From Promethearchaeati archaeon (GTDB lineage Archaea > Asgardarchaeota > Heimdallarchaeia > Heimdallarchaeales > Heimdallarchaeaceae), in assembly GCA_013166775.1 (NCBI GenBank), contig JABLTJ010000003.1:124001-188000 (forward strand): 64,000 bases of DNA, written 5' to 3'. Below are positions 9,284-18,926 of this stretch, piece by piece. Position 1 is the stretch's first letter. Each line of letters opens with the position of its first letter. The notes below the pieces were generated by a model. It did no database searches, had not been told where the DNA came from, and saw nothing but the letters and a program-made list of their open reading frames with translations. The translations under genes and the position numbers were made by a program.

Positions 9284-10486
9284 ATGGCAAAGTCTAATAT
9301 ATCAACTAAGCAATTTCGAGCGATTCTAAAAAAAGACCTTTCCATGTTATTTAGAAAAAGGGTTGCTATCTTTGTCTTTGGAGGACCTTTCATTATGATG
9401 TTTATTCTCTTAGGGTTGCCTTCACTTTTTACTTCACAACAAGCGATAACTCTACTTGTATTCAGTGATGATCTAGGATATACAGGAGTGAACATAGGTG
9501 ATGCCATAATTGGTAACATTAGTTTATATTATGAAAATGATGACACAATAACAGTTGAGGAAGCAGATAATTTTACAGAAGTTCAGCAAACTAGAGCACT
9601 TGGTACATATATACCTTCTAACTTCTCAGAATTATCGTTTACTGGTTCCCCTTCTATTTATACAATAGATGCTACTCAGTCGCTCTTTACCTCATCTCTT
9701 TTTACAGAGATATATACGATTGCTTCAAAAGTAATGAGTAATTTTGTAGCAAATAGATCAATCCCGAATATTCAGAGCATTCAACTCCCTCCAACAGCTT
9801 TAGCTGAAGAAGAAATACTAGGACCAAAAGCTGCAGCAGTTGCAATGCCTCTGAGTTATATGATTTTTCTCTTAATAGCACTTAATTCAGGTTCATATTC
9901 AATAATTGGTTTTGCACGAGAAAAAAGAATGAGAACAATGGAAATACTGTTAGCTTATACTCATAAACATAGTTTATTGGTTATCTCGAAAGTTATCACT
10001 GGTCTTGTAGCCTCTCTGGGATCAACGCTTTCATATGTTTTAGGAATTCTAGTTGGTACTAGTCTTTCAGGAGACGCAACAGGAGATCTCTTTGATATAT
10101 TCGGTTTAAATTTCAAAACTTTGGGAGGAGGTGCAATTGTATTAAGCTTCATATTTGTTGTTTTAGCACTTCTTATTTCTACTTTAATTACTATGGCAGT
10201 GGACACAAACATGGCTAGAGAAGCAGCTGAAAGAATCAGTCCGTTAGTTTCAATTGGACTTGCGATGTTCTTCTATTTCATAGTATTAACTAGTCCTCTT
10301 ACAGTTTCAACGATACTCCTTATCAATCCCTTTTACTGGTGCTATAGGCTGTGTTTACTTTTGGTAGCTGGTAAATTCACTACTGAGGTGTTAATCTACT
10401 TCTTACTGATTGCAGGCTTAATTTTCATTCTTATACAACTAGCAACAAGAGGAATACAAAAAGAAAAGAGTTTGTATCTAGAGTAA
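9284..10486 (+). CDS. ABC-2 type transporter permease
   Basis: The 400-residue product has the ABC-2 permease plan: a cytoplasmic N-terminus, one helix at about residues 27-45, a large extracellular domain (about 50-185) and a bundle of five to six helices to the C-terminus. The cytoplasmic motif AREKRMRTMEILL (about 210-225) between helices is typical for NatB/YhaP-type exporters. The ATG directly follows the stop of the ATPase gene, giving a two-gene transporter unit. The gene is convergent with the alpha/beta hydrolase, with only 5 nt between stops. Cargo unknown. Confidence 0.88.
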   Translation: MAKSNISTKQFRAILKKDLSMLFRKRVAIFVFGGPFIMMFILLGLPSLFTSQQAITLLVFSDDLGYTGVNIGDAIIGNISLYYENDDTITVEEADNFTEVQQTRALGTYIPSNFSELSFTGSPSIYTIDATQSLFTSSLFTEIYTIASKVMSNFVANRSIPNIQSIQLPPTALAEEEILGPKAAAVAMPLSYMIFLLIALNSGSYSIIGFAREKRMRTMEILLAYTHKHSLLVISKVITGLVASLGSTLSYVLGILVGTSLSGDATGDLFDIFGLNFKTLGGGAIVLSFIFVVLALLISTLITMAVDTNMAREAAERISPLVSIGLAMFFYFIVLTSPLTVSTILLINPFYWCYRLCLLLVAGKFTTEVLIYFLLIAGLIFILIQLATRGIQKEKSLYLE

Positions 10487-10491
10487 GATTC

Positions 10492-11388
10492 TCAGTTTTT
10501 CTTCTCTTCCTTTCCTTCTATACCTAGTATGAAATCTCTGATTTTGTTAGATGTCACTCTATCATGAGTCTTATGATAATGAACTAGATTCTCGAAGGTT
10601 GAATCAGGAATCTTCTCTGCAATATCAACACTATCTTGATAAGAATGCATTTTATCAGTAGAAGCTGCAAAAATGTAAGTAGGACATTTGATTTTGGAAT
10701 AATCTATTTCTGATTTGTAGTTAAACATATGCAATGCACATTTCTTCATCCTTCTGGGTTTGCTAGTTGTCATATTTCTCTTATTGAGATAATATGTTCC
10801 TGCATCATTTTTCATATCAGTTCTGAAATGCTTTAGAACCATTAAAAGAAAAGGCAGAAGAGGATAATAAAGCCAATGAGGAGCTACACTAAACAATTTT
10901 TTCATCCATCCTGAAAATGCAAAACTCTTTACTGGACTTATTAATACTAATCCCTTAGGTGTTGGATAACCCTTATCTAAATAAGTCACAGCCATCTCAC
11001 TTCCAAAACTGTCTCCAAAAAGATAATACTCATCTAAATTATAATATTGAGTAATCTTGTAAATATCATCTGCATAGGTTTCCATTGAGAAATCTACATT
11101 TCTCTTTGAGTGTATTGCTGAACTTTTCTCTCTTGACTCAATATGATATACTGTACCTACCTCTGATAACTGCTTATCTAAATCGATCCATCCAATGAAA
11201 TGAGAAACAAGACCAGCTACAACTAGGATTTTTATTTTCGAATCCTTATTCTTACAGGATATTTTGAAAACTCTGAGTTTAACTCTCTCCTCAACTTCTA
11301 CATAATCAAGCTTAAGCCATGGAAATTCTCTATAATCTATTTTCCTCTTTGAGGATGTTGGAAGTTTTTCCAGAGGCATATCTCGCAT
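10492..11388 (-). CDS. Alpha/beta hydrolase fold protein
   Basis: The 298-residue protein shows the nucleophile elbow GDSFG with Ser127, a later Asp in AASTDK that fits the acid, and a His in HKTHD near residue 279 that fits the base. Hydrophobic segments between about 160 and 185 suggest a cap region. The family covers esterases, lipases and peptidases and the substrate is not predictable. Met4 is an alternative start. The gene lies tail to tail with the ABC permease and codirectional with the MFS gene upstream, separated by about 70 nt. Confidence 0.8.
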   Translation of the reverse strand: MRDMPLEKLPTSSKRKIDYREFPWLKLDYVEVEERVKLRVFKISCKNKDSKIKILVVAGLVSHFIGWIDLDKQLSEVGTVYHIESREKSSAIHSKRNVDFSMETYADDIYKITQYYNLDEYYLFGDSFGSEMAVTYLDKGYPTPKGLVLISPVKSFAFSGWMKKLFSVAPHWLYYPLLPFLLMVLKHFRTDMKNDAGTYYLNKRNMTTSKPRRMKKCALHMFNYKSEIDYSKIKCPTYIFAASTDKMHSYQDSVDIAEKIPDSTFENLVHYHKTHDRVTSNKIRDFILGIEGKEEKKN

Positions 11389-11456
11389 ATGAATTTAAAT
11401 GGAGCTGTACTCTTTTTTTAAGTTTTTTATAAATGAGTTGAATTGTTTAATCTAGA

Positions 11457-12701
11457 TCAATTTTTTCCTGATCTTAGCTCTTTTGTAGATAGAATTAGGA
11501 GAGGGATTATAGCTAAAAATCTTGCAGCTGCGATTATTAACATGTAAATTTTCATTATATACAAAAAATCATAAGTTTCTAGTAGATTCCCAAATATTGC
11601 TCCACTAATAAAAGAACCTGCAAAAGTGATGATTCCTGTGAACAAATTATAGATTCCCGTATATGTTCCTCTCATTTCTGATCCTGATATATGAAGTAAC
11701 TCTGAATTTAAAGCAACCATAAAAAATCCGTTCCCAATTCCACCAAATATATTTGCGATAAGAATAATATACCATGAGTAAGTGAAAGCTAATATCACTG
11801 GAACAAAGCACAAAATAATGAAACCCAACGCTGTAGTAAATTTCCTGCCTATTTTGTCAGCGAATTTTCCGCAAATCAATTGACCAACTGCGATAAATCC
11901 AGAAAAAACTGCTGAATATACAGCAACCTGCCATGTAGTTGGAGAAACACTGTCCATTATAAAAGGGGAAATAGGCCATAGGAAACTCATTACAAACCAC
12001 CAAAGCGCAGTTGATCCCAGAAACACTAGAAATGATTTTTCTTTCAAAGGGAAGAATTGAGAAATTTTCTTTTTCTCTTTTCCTTCTTTAAAATTAGTTT
12101 CTTTTATTAATAAAACAAGGATAGATGCAATAGCAAAGAAAAAAGAACCAATTAATATCATAGTTCTATATTTACTGAGCAATTCTCCCTGTAATCTATC
12201 TGTTAGAAATCCGAGTATCAACAGAATGGTTGAGGAACCTAAAGTTGCGATTATACCTAGTTGACTTATAAAACGTGTTCTAGTTTCCTCTGTACTCATA
12301 TCTCCCAGTAAAGCATTCCACGTTGGAATAATCATACTTAGACCGATCGAATACAGAGCAATAATAATCATGAAGATTAATGGATTAACTAATCGTGAAA
12401 GCACTATCGTGGTGATTGTAGCTATTACAAATCCCATAATCAACACTATTCTTCTGCCTATTTTATCAGACAAACGACCAAAGAATCCTTGAAGTAAAGC
12501 TGACCCCAGATTTTGGATAGCTGTTATGAAAGACATCTGGATTGTAGATGCTCCTATACCAACTGCAAGCAAAATCCCATAATTATAATAAAGTTGCTGA
12601 CCTCCACTGCTTCCTATGGCTATTGCTTTAGCAAAAAGTGTCTGCTTTTTAGAGGCCTGTGCTTCTAATACATTTTCTTTGTTTGATTTCACGATTTCCA
12701 T
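11457..12701 (-). CDS. Major facilitator superfamily transporter
   Basis: The 414-residue protein has twelve predicted helices and the MFS motif A in loop 2-3 (GRLSDKIGRR, about residues 74-83), with a repeat of the same pattern (GKFADKIGRK) in the second half. The overall appearance is that of a drug or metabolite efflux MFS permease. The N-terminus is polar and cytoplasmic. A 194-nt gap separates it from the divergent beta-helix protein gene. The substrate is unknown. Confidence 0.87.
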   Translation of the reverse strand: MEIVKSNKENVLEAQASKKQTLFAKAIAIGSSGGQQLYYNYGILLAVGIGASTIQMSFITAIQNLGSALLQGFFGRLSDKIGRRIVLIMGFVIATITTIVLSRLVNPLIFMIIIALYSIGLSMIIPTWNALLGDMSTEETRTRFISQLGIIATLGSSTILLILGFLTDRLQGELLSKYRTMILIGSFFFAIASILVLLIKETNFKEGKEKKKISQFFPLKEKSFLVFLGSTALWWFVMSFLWPISPFIMDSVSPTTWQVAVYSAVFSGFIAVGQLICGKFADKIGRKFTTALGFIILCFVPVILAFTYSWYIILIANIFGGIGNGFFMVALNSELLHISGSEMRGTYTGIYNLFTGIITFAGSFISGAIFGNLLETYDFLYIMKIYMLIIAAARFLAIIPLLILSTKELRSGKN

Positions 12702-12895
12702 TTCTGGAGTTTATAACAAATAATAAAGTCTTTGCATACATGATGAAGAGGGAGTGTATATTGAATGAAGTATTAATAATTGTTGAAATCTTAAAAAACC
12801 TTTAATATTTCCGTAAAATACAGTGCATACAGAAACTTTAAAAATGTAAATTCATCTCGAATGAACAAATAATAAGGTTACTTGAGGTTATATAG

Positions 12896-15544
12896 ATGAA
12901 GGCAGCGAAAAAAGGACAAAATCTTTTCATTGTGACTTTTATCATAATATTATTTTCAGTTGGATTTTTCAGGGGAACCGCTCATAATTTTATAAAAATG
13001 CAACCCCCTATTGATGGTCTATGGGATATTACAGGTCAAGAGCTAATTGATTATGACGTTATTTTAAATGGTTCAGTTAATATTCAAGCAAGCGGAGAAC
13101 TAACAATAATTAATGCTAACGTTTTATTTGATTCAAATAGTACTCATTCTCTTACAATTGACGTCTATGGATCACTAATTATCGAAAATAGTAATATTTC
13201 AGTTACAAATCTGAATTATAATTTTACAATTTCTGGCAAAGCAAGTTCAATAATCTCTATTACAGGTAGTATGTTGGATAACGTACGTTTTTCTTTGCTT
13301 ATCTGTGATTTTACATTAGAAGGCAGTACTGTAAACAATTTAATGTCATTTAATGCATTTTATCTGGATGCATTTATTTTAACAGATTCAATATTTCAGA
13401 ATTCTCCAACAGGTATTAATTTAGTTGATTGTGGTTATGCAACTTTAACTAGTAATGATTTTCTAAGCATTGAATTTGGAATTAATATTGTTACTGCTGA
13501 TAATGCCACATTCACTGATAACCTATTTCAAGATATACCTACAGTAGGTATTTACGTAGAATCTGTGGGAGTAATCTATGCAATAAATAATGATTTTGTA
13601 AATGTGACAACAGGCATTCATGTTAGTGAAAGTGAAGCACAAATTATATCCAACAGGTTTGAACAAAATGATATAGCTGTTCTTCTTGATAATGCTGATT
13701 TTAGCACAATTAGTTTAAACAACTTTACAAATATCCATGATATAGGATTAGAAGCATCGTTTGTAAGAGAACCAACTATTGCTGGTAATCGATTTGTTGA
13801 TTCTCCAACTGGTATAGACCTAATGGGTTCTATTGATCCTTATGTATACGGTAATATTTTTGACAACATTGAAAACGCTTTCGTAGCAATTGATTGTGAT
13901 AGAACTACATTAGAAAATAATGATTTTATGAATATTATAAGCATAGGTGTTGAAATAACAGACAGCTGGGATGTAGTTATTTTAGAAAATGAGTTTGTTA
14001 ATGCAACTGTAGCTATTAATATTATTACAGGAAGAAGAAATCTAATACAAGGAAATAATTTCTTGCAAGTTGCAGAAGGTATAGGCGTTATCTCCTCAAG
14101 GGAAATTGAAATCCTCGGAAATATTATTGAGGAAACAGTAACAGGAATATATCTTGAGCAGACACAAGAAGCTATCGTTACAGCAAATGGAGCAATAAAA
14201 GCTACTTATGGAATATCACTTTGGTCTGTTAGTGATGTTACTCTTGCAAGCAATGGTGTATTCGATTCTATATATGGATTCTCTATCTGGTTTTCTGAAG
14301 GAGTAAGATTACTTGGAAATGAAGTCAATACTTCTGATATTGGTATAATAGCAAGAAGCTGTAATAGGCTCCAAATAAGAGATGGGAGCTTGAAAGCTTT
14401 GGATATAGGTATTCAACTAATCGAAACTACCAATCCTCGTATTTCTGGAAATACTTTTGATGAAATACTTGGTGAAGCTATTGTATTAAAATACAGCAAT
14501 GATTTTTCAGTCTACCAAAATAATTTCAAAGATGTTGGATCTTATGCTGATATAATTGACTGTTTAGGCACTTTCTATAAAGTGGTTGATAATGAAACAG
14601 CTTATGGCAATTACTATAATGAAGTCGTAACGGGTCCTGTCTATATTGATACTGTAGGTATCATCGAAATATACGATGAATATCCATTAGATTTAGCATA
14701 TGTAGTCAAACCAACAATTGAGTTTGTTTCTAGAGATAATGCTATTCCAACTGATATTGATGATGTTACAGTTGAAACACAAATTTTCGTTCCAACAGGA
14801 GTAGCTATTACTGTTTATCTTGAGTATATAGCTAATTATGAAGATGATTGGACAGCCATAGATATCACACCTTCTGAAGATCCAGTTGGTCAGATTGGAG
14901 CAATAAATAGATATTCAGGAATTATCCCTGCTTATCCTTACGATTACACAATCATCTATAGAGTAAAAGTTCAATATTCAGAGCAAAGTGTAACTGCAGA
15001 TATTATAACAGAAAACAGCACTTATACAATAATTGAATCACTTGAAACACCAATAATCATTGGAGATCCAGACGTTTTAATTGAAGTTGAAGATGAAGAG
15101 GGGCTTGTAAATACTATCGCAACTAGTAGTTTCTATCAAGATGAGATATATATTATTTCTGTTTTCATCATAAATAGAACTGACATAGGAAGACTAGCAG
15201 GATTTAGACATGTCAATTTAACATGGACAGAAATTAACACATTAACTAATGAAACAGAAAGCGCAACAGCAATTATGTATTACAATGAAACTGCTAATGA
15301 TAATATCTATTCTTTTGCATTTGAACAAGGTTATGATGCTGGAATTCTGATAGATTTCTACATCTCCGTAGTTGATTCCAATGGAACATTGTACAGATCT
15401 GTTGGTAATATTACAATGACAATTAATGTCCCTCCTGGTGAAACAGGTTTTGATACGATAACACTTCTGAGTATCGGAGCTACACTGTTGATTGTTCAAG
15501 CTTTAGTTATTATTAGAAGAAGACGAAAAAGAAAAGAGGAATAA
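12896..15544 (+). CDS. Surface right-handed beta-helix (NosD/PbH1-repeat) protein
   Basis: The 882-residue product has an N-terminal hydrophobic signal segment (about 8-28), a long region of right-handed beta-helix repeats (about 90-560) and an Ig-like/extended beta region. A C-terminal helix (about 851-872) ends in the tail RRRRKRKEE. The repeats show the NosD pattern: runs such as GNxFxNxxxGIxL and many Asn residues at turns. Such proteins sit outside the cell and bind or process polysaccharide, or serve as adhesins. A Shine-Dalgarno-like GAGGT lies about 9 nt before the ATG. The C-terminal helix should anchor it to the membrane. No catalytic residues are evident. Confidence 0.82.
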   Translation: MKAAKKGQNLFIVTFIIILFSVGFFRGTAHNFIKMQPPIDGLWDITGQELIDYDVILNGSVNIQASGELTIINANVLFDSNSTHSLTIDVYGSLIIENSNISVTNLNYNFTISGKASSIISITGSMLDNVRFSLLICDFTLEGSTVNNLMSFNAFYLDAFILTDSIFQNSPTGINLVDCGYATLTSNDFLSIEFGINIVTADNATFTDNLFQDIPTVGIYVESVGVIYAINNDFVNVTTGIHVSESEAQIISNRFEQNDIAVLLDNADFSTISLNNFTNIHDIGLEASFVREPTIAGNRFVDSPTGIDLMGSIDPYVYGNIFDNIENAFVAIDCDRTTLENNDFMNIISIGVEITDSWDVVILENEFVNATVAINIITGRRNLIQGNNFLQVAEGIGVISSREIEILGNIIEETVTGIYLEQTQEAIVTANGAIKATYGISLWSVSDVTLASNGVFDSIYGFSIWFSEGVRLLGNEVNTSDIGIIARSCNRLQIRDGSLKALDIGIQLIETTNPRISGNTFDEILGEAIVLKYSNDFSVYQNNFKDVGSYADIIDCLGTFYKVVDNETAYGNYYNEVVTGPVYIDTVGIIEIYDEYPLDLAYVVKPTIEFVSRDNAIPTDIDDVTVETQIFVPTGVAITVYLEYIANYEDDWTAIDITPSEDPVGQIGAINRYSGIIPAYPYDYTIIYRVKVQYSEQSVTADIITENSTYTIIESLETPIIIGDPDVLIEVEDEEGLVNTIATSSFYQDEIYIISVFIINRTDIGRLAGFRHVNLTWTEINTLTNETESATAIMYYNETANDNIYSFAFEQGYDAGILIDFYISVVDSNGTLYRSVGNITMTINVPPGETGFDTITLLSIGATLLIVQALVIIRRRRKRKEE

Positions 15545-15666
15545 AAAACTCCTCTACTTTATTTCTTTAGTTTTTGTTTAAAGCTTATAAATATCTAATT
15601 TCACTTGATTCCTTGCTGGCATAACAAACTAAATAAATACTTATTTTTCACTAGAGATTGAAGAAA

Positions 15667-16404
15667 ATGCATGGGATACCCAAAGGAAAAAGGAAAGTAC
15701 TTAACAGAGAAAATTTGGTACAGCAAGTAGTTTTTGGCGTAATAATTTTTGGATGCTTTATTTATGCATTCTTCTTCTCTGAAAGTAAAGTATTGAAATT
15801 TCTTACTGCAATAGCTGTTGGTGGTGTGGGAGTAATGCTAGTTATATATTATGTTCTGGAATTCATGTCAGGAAAAGGTTCTGGAATTGCAGCAGCTATG
15901 AATGAGTTAATTTATTTAGTATTAGGTATTCCTCTTATGGTAATCGCAGCTGGTTATTTACCAGTTAGTATCTATTTATCATTCTTTAGCAGAGGAAGTT
16001 CTCAAGCTATCAAAATAGGATTATATATTGGTGTAGGAGTATTAGAAATTCTTTCAATATCTTATCTAATAATTAGACACCTTAGAGATAAAAACATGAA
16101 TCTATTCCAATATCTCAAATATCTCTTTGATTTTGAAAGACGAACTGATGAAGTTAAAAAAATCAAAGAACGTAGAGATCAAATTGATACTTTCTATGAT
16201 GATTTACACAAGGTAGAACAAAAAATAGCAACTAAATTAGAAGAAAAATCTTCTGGCTTTGATCAATTTGATTGGAAAGAAAGAGTGGGTCAAATAGGAG
16301 CTAAAACAATTCAAAGCAAGAAATGTTGGAACTGCCAAGCTACAAATGATGATGATGCTTTATTCTGTGAAAATTGCCAAGCTCCTCTTGAAGGTAAAAA
16401 TTAG
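15667..16404 (+). CDS. Membrane protein with C-terminal zinc ribbon
   Basis: The product (about 245 residues from ATG 15667; a TTG at 15658 is also possible) has a basic N-terminus and four hydrophobic helices (about 20-135). A charged, probably coiled-coil cytoplasmic stretch (about 155-200) follows. The C-terminal zinc ribbon has two CxxC pairs, in CWNC and CENC. That ribbon is the widespread double-Cys type that binds one zinc and often mediates protein contacts. Function is unknown. The same combination of membrane part and zinc-ribbon tail recurs at 19298-19999. Confidence 0.72.
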   Translation: MHGIPKGKRKVLNRENLVQQVVFGVIIFGCFIYAFFFSESKVLKFLTAIAVGGVGVMLVIYYVLEFMSGKGSGIAAAMNELIYLVLGIPLMVIAAGYLPVSIYLSFFSRGSSQAIKIGLYIGVGVLEILSISYLIIRHLRDKNMNLFQYLKYLFDFERRTDEVKKIKERRDQIDTFYDDLHKVEQKIATKLEEKSSGFDQFDWKERVGQIGAKTIQSKKCWNCQATNDDDALFCENCQAPLEGKN

Positions 16405-16465
16405 GGATTTTTTCTACCTAATTATCCTACTAGACTGAAGATATCAATACTCTTATGGCGATGAA

Positions 16466-17119
16466 ATGAAAAAAAACTCTGCTAATCCCCTGCTAATTAT
16501 TTTCGATTTTGATGGCGTTCTTGCAGATTCAAAAAGTGCCTATACAATCCAAATGCAAAGAACTTTAGAAATGTTTGCTAACAAAGAAATCTCAGCAAAA
16601 GAAATAAGATCTCGAGTAGGAAATACGGACCAAAGAGACGATTTTATTGAATTTTTAGGGACTAGTGATTCTAAGATAATAGAATCAGCTATCGAAATTT
16701 ATGTCGAGTTCACAGAAGAGTACGCGTATATGAGAAATTTATATCCAGGAGTGAGAGAAGTTTTAGAAAAACTCCATAAAGACCATTTTACTGGGATTGT
16801 TTCTAGAAAATCCCAAAAACGAATGGAATATTGGTTAAAGCATTTCAAAATCACTCACTTGTTCGATATAACGATTGGAACATTAGAGAGAACCAAAACA
16901 CCTGCGATTCTAAAGATAATGAATCAGCTAGAGATGGAAAAGAACAGGACAATAATGGTCGGGGACACTGAGTTTGATATTCAAAGCGCTAAAGATGCAG
17001 AAGTTCATTCAATATTAGCTTTATATGGGGCTTCTGAACCTGAAAAGGTTCTAAAACTTAATCCAGACTATACAATATCACATATCACTGAAGTCCTCAA
17101 CGTCACAAACGAATTCTAA
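16466..17119 (+). CDS. HAD-superfamily hydrolase (phosphoglycolate phosphatase-like)
   Basis: The 217-residue protein has HAD motif I DFDGVLADS (nucleophile Asp14, acid/base Asp16), the Ser/Thr of motif II in GIVSRKS, a conserved Lys before motif III (KTPAI) and motif IV GDTEFD. A helical cap lies between motifs I and II, as in the phosphoglycolate phosphatase/beta-phosphoglucomutase class. It probably dephosphorylates a small metabolite; which one is unknown. It lies about 60 nt after the zinc-ribbon protein and 60 nt before the amidase, with a separate promoter before the amidase. Confidence 0.85.
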   Translation: MKKNSANPLLIIFDFDGVLADSKSAYTIQMQRTLEMFANKEISAKEIRSRVGNTDQRDDFIEFLGTSDSKIIESAIEIYVEFTEEYAYMRNLYPGVREVLEKLHKDHFTGIVSRKSQKRMEYWLKHFKITHLFDITIGTLERTKTPAILKIMNQLEMEKNRTIMVGDTEFDIQSAKDAEVHSILALYGASEPEKVLKLNPDYTISHITEVLNVTNEF

Positions 17120-17150
17120 TCTCAGTCTTAATCTTTTATTCTTCCACAAA

Positions 17151-17158
17151 TTTATATA
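17151..17158 (+). promoter_or_regulatory. TATA box before the carbon-nitrogen hydrolase gene
   Basis: TTTATATA lies 22-29 nt upstream of the ATG at 17180, the spacing expected for a leaderless archaeal transcript. Confidence 0.5.
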
Positions 17159-17179
17159 GAATCAATATTCAAAATAGAT

Positions 17180-17992
17180 ATGAAAGTAGGATTTCTTCAA
17201 TTTCAACCTATTTTAGGGGATGTAGAAGAGAATATTGATAAAATTTCTAGAATAATTAGAACCACTGATTCTTTTGATTTGATAGTTATTCCGGAATTAG
17301 CTAATTCTGGTTATATTTTCGCTGATAGAAAGGAGTTGGAGAATATCTCTGAAGAAATCCCTTCTGGTTTCTTTGTAAACAAGTTAATCGAGTTAGCTAA
17401 AGAAAAAGATGGTTACATTGTGAGTGGAATTTGTGAGAAAAAGGGAGATCTTTTCTTCAATTCATCTGTTTTACTTGGACCAGAAGGCTATGTCTCTAAA
17501 TATAGAAAAATCCATCTTTTCGATAGAGAGAAACTCTTCTTCGAGCCAGGAGATGGTCCTTTCAAAGTATATGATGTAAGAGGAATGAAAGTGGGATTGC
17601 TAATATGTTGGGATTGGATTTTTCCAGAAGCTACAAGAAGTTTAGCAATTCAGGGAATGGATGTTTTAGCTCATTCAGTGAATCTTGTTCTTTCTTTCTG
17701 TCAAAATGCAATGAGTACACGTTCAATCGAAAATCAAATCTATGCAATTACATCAAATAGAATAGGTAAGGAAACCAATCAAGAGTTCAAACTACATTTT
17801 AAGGGAAACAGTCAGGTTACATCTCCTGATGGGAAAAGGTTGGTTCAAGCAAGTACTGATAAAGAAGAATCACATATAGTTAGCATTGATCTTGAGAAAT
17901 CTAGAAATAAATGGTTAAGTGATAGAAATCATATTTTCAAAGATAGACGTCCAAATATGTATAAACTTCTAATTGAAGAAGAAGAGTTTTAA
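17180..17992 (+). CDS. Carbon-nitrogen hydrolase (nitrilase superfamily amidase)
   Basis: The 270-residue protein has the full Glu-Lys-Cys triad: Glu39 in VIPELANSGY, Lys110 in KYRKIHLF and Cys143 in LLICWDWIFPE. Its length and motif spacing match single-domain amidases such as omega-amidase or N-carbamoyl hydrolases rather than glutamine-dependent enzymes. It hydrolyses a C-N bond in a small amide; the natural substrate cannot be assigned. The start ATG is set by the TATA box at 17151. The downstream methyltransferase begins within 30 nt. Confidence 0.9.
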   Translation: MKVGFLQFQPILGDVEENIDKISRIIRTTDSFDLIVIPELANSGYIFADRKELENISEEIPSGFFVNKLIELAKEKDGYIVSGICEKKGDLFFNSSVLLGPEGYVSKYRKIHLFDREKLFFEPGDGPFKVYDVRGMKVGLLICWDWIFPEATRSLAIQGMDVLAHSVNLVLSFCQNAMSTRSIENQIYAITSNRIGKETNQEFKLHFKGNSQVTSPDGKRLVQASTDKEESHIVSIDLEKSRNKWLSDRNHIFKDRRPNMYKLLIEEEEF

Positions 17993-18005
17993 AATTGCAA
18001 ATTCT

Positions 18006-18011
18006 AAGGAG
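18006..18011 (+). promoter_or_regulatory. Shine-Dalgarno motif deciding the methyltransferase start
   Basis: AAGGAG lies 7 nt before the ATG at 18019 and supports that start over the TTG at 17995. Confidence 0.55.
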
Positions 18012-18018
18012 CATAGAA

Positions 18019-18924
18019 ATGAAAAATACTCAAACCAGAAGAAAATCAAAAGGATATGTTCCTCACAAAGCTGCTGCTGAATTTCAACCAACGATGGATT
18101 GGTCAGTTGAAGAAGCAAAGGATCTATTCTCAGGCAAGATTTTTACTTTTGAGGTTGATAAGATATTCTATTCAGATTGTATTGAGGGTATGCAAGATCT
18201 TCCATCTGAAAGCATCAATATGGTTATAGCAGATCCACCCTTTGGTTTGAATTTTGGAGAAATGGAGACACTCTATAACAGAGATAGTGATTTGGTAGCT
18301 GAAGGATATCATGATGTAAAACTGGATAATTACACTGAATTCACAGAGAAGTGGATTTCAGAACTCCCAAGATTATTAAAACTAGATGCAGGAGTATGGA
18401 TTTTTAGTGGCTGGACAAATCTAGTAGATATTTTGAATTCTTTAAAGAGAAATAAGTTGAAACTCATTAATCACATTATTTGGAAATATCAATTTGGTGT
18501 GTTTACTAAAAGGAAATTCGTTACTAGTCATTATCACTTATTATTTGCAGTTAAAAATGAAAAAGAATACTTCTTTAATAAGATTGAACATTACCCTCAA
18601 GATGTTTGGGAAGTGAATAGGGAATATGATAGAGGTGTCGAAAAAAACGCAACTAAGCTACCCCCTGAAGTAGTTCACAAATGTTTTGATTTTGGTAGTC
18701 GGCCAGGGGATTTAGTTCTAGATCCATTTATGGGGAACGGAACAACAGCTACTGTTGCTAAAAGCTCCTTCAGACACTTCTTAGGATTCGAAGTAAACCT
18801 GAAACTACAAGATATAATTGAAAAAAATATTGCCAATGCAGAATTAGGAAGTAATTATATCCCTTATTCAGACAAACCAGACGAACTTGTAAGAAAAGCA
18901 AGAGAAAGATTCGGAAAAAAATAA
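18019..18924 (+). CDS. Orphan DNA methyltransferase (N6-adenine or N4-cytosine, beta class)
   Basis: The product (about 301 residues) has catalytic motif IV DPPF at residues 72-75, followed by the SAM-binding motif I DPFMGNGTT from residue 235. This IV-before-I order defines the beta class, whose members methylate adenine N6 or cytosine N4. The target recognition region would be about residues 80-220. No restriction endonuclease gene is adjacent: the neighbours are an amidase and a dodecin. A solitary regulatory or housekeeping methylase is therefore likely, though a distant partner cannot be excluded. The recognition sequence is not predictable by eye. Confidence 0.88.
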   Translation: MKNTQTRRKSKGYVPHKAAAEFQPTMDWSVEEAKDLFSGKIFTFEVDKIFYSDCIEGMQDLPSESINMVIADPPFGLNFGEMETLYNRDSDLVAEGYHDVKLDNYTEFTEKWISELPRLLKLDAGVWIFSGWTNLVDILNSLKRNKLKLINHIIWKYQFGVFTKRKFVTSHYHLLFAVKNEKEYFFNKIEHYPQDVWEVNREYDRGVEKNATKLPPEVVHKCFDFGSRPGDLVLDPFMGNGTTATVAKSSFRHFLGFEVNLKLQDIIEKNIANAELGSNYIPYSDKPDELVRKARERFGKK

Positions 18925-18926
18925 TT

